Part shown: positions 59,872-64,000 of the stretch, piece after piece
Position numbering within the stretch: position 1 is the stretch's first letter
Layout of the letters: each line of letters begins with the position of its first letter
NCBI GenBank assembly: GCA_964489555.1
Contig: CAZAZF010000001.1
Span: 1 to 64,000 of the forward strand
Length of the DNA: 64,000 nucleotides
DNA from: JAAZGD01 sp964489555
GTDB taxonomy: Bacteria > Bacillota > Clostridia > Peptostreptococcales > Anaerovoracaceae
Reading direction: 5' to 3'
Translations under genes and position numbers: made by a program
The notes under the pieces: model-generated
The model's database searches: none
What the model was told of the DNA's origin: nothing
What the model saw: the letters and a program-made list of their open reading frames with translations, nothing else

Positions 59872-61632
59872 TCACCTCAGTCGGATGGATAGTTCCTCTA
59901 ACTGTTTTTCACCGGCTTCGCTGGGAGCTTCGGAAACCGGACATTGTGCTCCTTGATTTTTAGGAAAAGCAATCATTTCCCGAATGCTTTTTTCTCCAGC
60001 TAACAACATGGCTATTCGATCCAAGCCAAAAGCAATCCCACCATGTGGTGGTGTGCCATACCGAAAAGCCTCTAACAAAAATCCAAACTTGTCTTCTGCT
60101 TCTTTCTCACCGATTCCTAGTTTTTCAAACATCTTTTTTTGCAGGTCACGATGATGAATACGAATGGAGCCCCCTCCTAATTCCACCCCGTTTAAAACCA
60201 AATCGTATGCCTTGGCTCGTACTTTTAAGGGTTCTTGGTCGAGAAAATGAACATCTTCCAGTTTTGGAGAAGTAAAAGGATGGTGCATCGCACTTAAGGA
60301 ACCGTCCTCTTCATTTTCTTCAAACAACGGGAAATCCACTACCCATAGAAAACGAAAATCGTTATCTTTTAAAAGCCCCATTTTTCCTGCAATATCTCTT
60401 CGTAAAAATCCCAAAGAGTCGAATACGATTTTCGGCTTGTCCGCAACGATTAAAATCAAATCCCCAATGTTGGCCCCAAAATATTTAACCACTTCACCCA
60501 ATTGATCTTCTGTAAAGAATTTGTTCACAGAAGAAGCAATTCCTGTTTCCTCAACTCGAATCCACACCATGCCTTTGGCTTTGAAATGTTTAATAGAGTC
60601 CGTCAATTTGTCTAGATCCTTCCTGGAAAAATGACGGGAACCCCCGGTTATGCAAATTCCACGAATATCTCCACCGCCATCCAGGGTTTGTTGGAACACC
60701 CCAAATCCACAGTCTTCAAAAAAGTGATTTAACTTTTTTAATTCAAACCCAAATCGGGTATCCGGTTTGTCCGATCCATATCTTTCCATGGCTTCATGAA
60801 AGGAGAGCCGATGGAAAGGACAATCCAATTCCACACCCATAGCATCTTTCATCAATTTTACTATGAATCCTTCTTGAACTTCCAATACATCGTCTATATC
60901 GACAAAAGACATTTCTACATCAATCTGTGTGAATTCCGGTTGACGATCTGCCCTCAAGTCTTCGTCTCGAAAACATTTCACAATTTGCATGTATCGATCC
61001 GTTCCCCCCACCATAAGCAACTGTTTAAACATTTGAGGCGATTGAGGCAATGCATAGAACTTTCCTGGGTTTACACGGGAAGGGACCAAATAATCCCGGG
61101 CTCCTTCTGGGGTCGGCTTAATAAGCATAGGTGTTTCCACTTCTGTAAAGCCTTCTGCAGCATAATAATCCCGAGCTATTTTTGTGATTTGATGACGAAA
61201 GGAAAAATTCTTTTGCATTTTTGGTTTTCTCATATCCAAATAGCGATACTTTAGACGAAGGTTTTCATCCACAGGATCATCATCCTTTATATAAATAGGC
61301 GGAGTTTCTGCTTCGGAATAAATGACCAGCTCTTTTCCCAAAATTTCAATATCCCCCGTAGAAATATCCGGATTTTTTGACTGACGTTCCTGTACGATGC
61401 CTTTTACACCCACCACAAACTCACTTCGAAGGGTCTTCACCTTTTCCATCAATTCTGAAGATGCTTCCTCATCAAACAACAATTGAGTAATGCCTGTTTT
61501 GTCACGTAAATCCACAAATACCAAGCTTCCTTGATTTCTTGATTTAGCTACCCAACCGTTTACTACCACTTCTTTGCCGATATGATCTTTCCTCAGAACC
61601 CCGCACATATGCGTTCTTTTCCATACATCCAT
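59872..61632 (-). CDS. aspS: Aspartyl-tRNA synthetase
   Basis: 586 residues from the ATG at 61632, preceded by AGAGGTGAGGA. A GTG at 61644 overlaps that ribosome site. The OB-fold anticodon domain is N-terminal. The class II core contains RYLDMRK, the bacterial GAD insertion (about 290-410) and GGIAFGLDRIAMLL. It is adjacent to hisS as in Bacillus. No T-box is present. Confidence 0.97.
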   Translation of the reverse strand: MDVWKRTHMCGVLRKDHIGKEVVVNGWVAKSRNQGSLVFVDLRDKTGITQLLFDEEASSELMEKVKTLRSEFVVGVKGIVQERQSKNPDISTGDIEILGKELVIYSEAETPPIYIKDDDPVDENLRLKYRYLDMRKPKMQKNFSFRHQITKIARDYYAAEGFTEVETPMLIKPTPEGARDYLVPSRVNPGKFYALPQSPQMFKQLLMVGGTDRYMQIVKCFRDEDLRADRQPEFTQIDVEMSFVDIDDVLEVQEGFIVKLMKDAMGVELDCPFHRLSFHEAMERYGSDKPDTRFGFELKKLNHFFEDCGFGVFQQTLDGGGDIRGICITGGSRHFSRKDLDKLTDSIKHFKAKGMVWIRVEETGIASSVNKFFTEDQLGEVVKYFGANIGDLILIVADKPKIVFDSLGFLRRDIAGKMGLLKDNDFRFLWVVDFPLFEENEEDGSLSAMHHPFTSPKLEDVHFLDQEPLKVRAKAYDLVLNGVELGGGSIRIHHRDLQKKMFEKLGIGEKEAEDKFGFLLEAFRYGTPPHGGIAFGLDRIAMLLAGEKSIREMIAFPKNQGAQCPVSEAPSEAGEKQLEELSIRLR

Positions 61633-61646
61633 GGTTTTCCTCACCT

Positions 61647-62897
61647 CTATTTGATATAGTCCTCGATATCTTCTGCGGGAATCAGCCGCTGCTCTCCCGT
61701 TGCCATATTTCGTAAAGTCAATTTTTTTCGGGCCAGTTCTTCTTCCCCAATCACCACCGTGTATTGGGCATTGATTCGATCCGCATATTTTAATTGCCCC
61801 TTGATGTTACGCGAAAGGGTATCCATAGCCACAGAAATCCCTTGTTCACGTAATTTTCTTGCCAAAGTCAATCCATAAGCTTTGGCTTCTTCCCCGATGA
61901 CCGCTACAAAAAGCTTCATAGAATCCGGTTCGGGTATGGTAACCCCATTAGACTCCAAGACCAATAAAAGTCGCTCAATTCCCAATCCAAACCCCACACC
62001 GGGTATGGGAGGGCCTCCCAATTGCTCAATCAAATGATCGTATCGGCCTCCACCGCAAACCGTGCCTTGTGCCCCGATGCTATTGGTGACAAATTCAAAA
62101 GCTGTTTTCGTATAATAATCCAACCCTCTAACAATGCCGGGATCCACTTGAAATGGAATATCAGAAGCCTTTAGGTTTCTTTGCAAATCCGAAAAGGCAG
62201 TTTGACATTCCTCACACAGGTATTCCAACATGGTAGGAGCCCCTTCCGAAAGTTTCTGACAAATTTCACTTTTGCAGTCAAGAATCCTCAGGGGGTTTTT
62301 ATCATATCTGACTTTACATGTATCGCATAGTTGATCAAATTTTGGTTTTAAAAATGTTCGCAGTGCCATTCTGTGAGATTCTCTGCATTTGGGACAACCA
62401 ATGCTGTTGATACGCAGTTCCACATCTTTTACGCCCATCTCTTTTAGAAAATCATACCCCAGCGCAATGACCTCTGCATCCGCCATCATATCCATGGTTC
62501 CAAAAATTTCAATACCAAACTGGTGAAATTCTCTCAAACGACCGGACTGGGGCTTTTCATAACGAAAACAAGGAATATCATAATAGTATTTTGTGGGCTG
62601 TACCTCAGCATACTGACGATGCTCCACAAAGGCTCTCACCACCGGAGAGGTGCCTTCCGGTCTCAAGGTAATGCTACGATTTCCGTAGTCCATAAAAGTG
62701 TACATTTGTTTTTCTACGATATCCGTTGTATCTCCCACTCCTCGGGTGAACAATTCGGTATGTTCAAAAACAGGAGTACGGATTTCTTTGAAACCATACC
62801 TTGTACAAATATCCGAAAACGCTTTTTCTACAAAATGCCATTTGTAAATTTGGTTTGGTAATATATCTTTTGTGCCTTTCGGTGCATTCATCATCAT
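61647..62897 (-). CDS. hisS: Histidyl-tRNA synthetase
   Basis: 416 residues. Class II core with PKGTKDILP at the start, the RPEGT motif 2 and the HisA/HisB-type histidine motifs (RGLDYYTKTAFEF; GGGRYD). The anticodon-binding domain is at about 325-416. TGGAGGGAGAATC precedes the ATG. It overlaps the hemZ-like gene by 4 bases. Confidence 0.97.
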   Translation of the reverse strand: MMMNAPKGTKDILPNQIYKWHFVEKAFSDICTRYGFKEIRTPVFEHTELFTRGVGDTTDIVEKQMYTFMDYGNRSITLRPEGTSPVVRAFVEHRQYAEVQPTKYYYDIPCFRYEKPQSGRLREFHQFGIEIFGTMDMMADAEVIALGYDFLKEMGVKDVELRINSIGCPKCRESHRMALRTFLKPKFDQLCDTCKVRYDKNPLRILDCKSEICQKLSEGAPTMLEYLCEECQTAFSDLQRNLKASDIPFQVDPGIVRGLDYYTKTAFEFVTNSIGAQGTVCGGGRYDHLIEQLGGPPIPGVGFGLGIERLLLVLESNGVTIPEPDSMKLFVAVIGEEAKAYGLTLARKLREQGISVAMDTLSRNIKGQLKYADRINAQYTVVIGEEELARKKLTLRNMATGEQRLIPAEDIEDYIK

Positions 62898-64000
62898 GAT
62901 TCTCCCTCCATAAACAAGTCTTTTTTCTTTCGGTCTATCATTTCGTCAATTCGGTTGATATAAATCTCATAATTGGAAACATTGGGAATCCGTTCCAACC
63001 GATCTTCCTTGGGATAATAAGCTTTGCTAATACCTCCCGCTCCCAAAGCCACCACCGTTTGTCTTTCTTCCATAATTCTTATATTATACCACCCTTTGCA
63101 TCCAGGCAGTGAATACCCAACATTTTCCAAAGCCCCCACCATCTGTTTTTGTCGGTAGAGGTAATATGGGGAATAGCCCTTTGTTTTTAGATATTCTGCC
63201 CCCTTTTCCAGCATGTTTTCTACGGTAGTTCGTTGTTTGTAATGATATTCGGCATCCTCTTCTATGAGATGAGAGCCTCGTTTCACGGACAAGGTATGTA
63301 CCGTAATGTTGTGGGGATCAAGTTTTTTAACTTGACGCAAAGTATCCATGAAATCTTCCGTGGATTCCTCCGGCAAACCTGCTATGACATCTGCATTGAT
63401 GAGGAATCCCATGGTTTGGCTGACTTCAAAAGCTCGTTCTACTTCCTCCACCGTATGATTTCTTCCAATTCTTTTCAAGGTTTCAGCTTTCATTGTTTGA
63501 GGATTAATGCTAATGCGATCCACTCCAAAATCTTTCATAATTTTCAACTTTTCTTTCGTGATGGTATCCGGTCTCCCTGCCTCCAGGGTAAATTCCTGAG
63601 GGGTTTCGTGATGAAGTTGCTCCTGTATCAGCCGGAGGAGTTCCTTTAATTGATCTTCTTTCAAGATGGTAGGCGTTCCCCCACCTATGTAAATGGTTTC
63701 CACTTTCTTCCCGTTGTTCTTCAAAGCACATGCTACATATTGAATCTCTTTCTTCAACGCATATAAATACTTTTGAATTTCTTCTTCTTTCACTTGATAA
63801 GCCGGAAAACTACAATATAAACAACGAGTAGGACAAAATGGAATCCCCAGATAAAGTGCTACATCCTCAGATTCTATTTTCAGGATTTCCTGTTGCTGCT
63901 GAATCGTTTCCAACAGCAAAGATACCTTTTCAGGAGACACATAATAATAGTTGCGAAGAATGCTACAGGCTTCTTCCTTTCCCAAAAGTCGAACCAGTTC
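62894..64000 (-). CDS. hemZ: Coproporphyrinogen dehydrogenase-like radical SAM protein, 5'-truncated by window edge
   Basis: The 3' part of a HemZ/HemN-family radical SAM protein; about 368 residues are visible. The cluster motif CPTRCLYC and IYIGGGTPT are intact. The reading frame is open through the window edge without a stop. The TTG at 63985 is not a convincing start, and HemZ is normally about 500 residues, so the N-terminus lies outside. Its last base overlaps hisS. Activity on coproporphyrinogen is not certain; other family members insert or transfer heme. Confidence 0.82.
   Translation of the reverse strand, partial: ELVRLLGKEEACSILRNYYYVSPEKVSLLLETIQQQQEILKIESEDVALYLGIPFCPTRCLYCSFPAYQVKEEEIQKYLYALKKEIQYVACALKNNGKKVETIYIGGGTPTILKEDQLKELLRLIQEQLHHETPQEFTLEAGRPDTITKEKLKIMKDFGVDRISINPQTMKAETLKRIGRNHTVEEVERAFEVSQTMGFLINADVIAGLPEESTEDFMDTLRQVKKLDPHNITVHTLSVKRGSHLIEEDAEYHYKQRTTVENMLEKGAEYLKTKGYSPYYLYRQKQMVGALENVGYSLPGCKGWYNIRIMEERQTVVALGAGGISKAYYPKEDRLERIPNVSNYEIYINRIDEMIDRKKKDLFMEGES

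Noticed and set aside
1..64000. CRISPR arrays, insertion sequences, prophage or tRNA genes
   Set aside because: No regularly spaced repeats, transposase ORFs, phage structural genes or cloverleaf-like sequences were noticed on reading.

Overview
The window is a 64 kb piece of a low-to-moderate GC Gram-positive chromosome, most likely an anaerobic member of the Clostridia (Bacillota). The evidence is strong AGGAGG-type ribosome binding sites, frequent TTG and GTG starts, a T-box leader, Bacillus-type LexA boxes (GAAC-N4-GTTC), several radical SAM enzymes, a ferredoxin-domain aldo/keto reductase, a lysine-fermentation gene pair (kce, kal) and typical Firmicutes gene order (ftsK-rimO-pgsA-cinA-recA; asp23-nusB-xseA-xseB-ispA-dxs-tlyA; hisS-aspS; mltG-trmR-trhP). 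It is mostly core chromosome. I see no insertion sequence, prophage, CRISPR array, rRNA or tRNA gene.

Layout. Bases 1-2177: a T-box leader with a UUC (Phe) specifier controls a phenylacetate-CoA ligase and a two-ACT-domain protein. Bases 2185-13366: asd (minus), then rightward uppP, ftsK, rimO, pgsA, cinA, SOS-regulated recA, rplU-rpmA behind an L21-type leader, and obgE. Bases 13361-16737: an XRE/S24-like repressor whose catalytic dyad is lost, divergent from a radical SAM/DUF2344 pair. Bases 16803-20903: comEA, a stand-alone Spo0A C-terminal domain protein, a DUF896 gene, and iscS-iscU-mnmA. Bases 20905-28701: aldo/keto reductase (minus), a secreted nuclease with a probable ATT start, a class II aldolase/MtnA-like pair, alaS-ireB-ruvX and a metallophosphoesterase. 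Bases 28819-29296 (minus): a yneA-like SOS division inhibitor with two LexA boxes and a possible 41-codon gene after it. Bases 64000 down to 29497 (minus): about 33 consecutive co-directional genes with no gap above roughly 50 bases.

How the genes work together. Translation and tRNA/rRNA modification dominate: alaS, leuS, aspS, hisS, efp, rimO, mnmA, miaA, trhP, trmR, tlyA, rsfS, rplU, rpmA and obgE. DNA repair is the second theme: recA, mutS, mutL, xseA, xseB, ruvX, comEA and yneA, with recA and yneA carrying matching SOS operators. The isoprenoid and wall-lipid genes (dxs, ispA, uppP, pgsA, mltG) make and recycle lipid carriers. The accessory metabolic islands are the Phe-controlled aryl-CoA ligase, the aldolase/isomerase pair likely to salvage 5-deoxy or methylthio pentose phosphates, and the orphan kce-kal pair.

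Most interesting leads: the Phe T-box on an aryl-CoA ligase, which predicts phenylalanine synthesis from phenylacetate; the free Spo0A DNA-binding domain; the S24 repressor with substituted catalytic residues; the SOS operon with a small basic peptide; the L21 protein with a SAP/HeH-like tail and the paired loss of Prp and of the L27 leader peptide; and the NadD-YqeK fusion. All functions are inferred from sequence reading alone; no database search was run.
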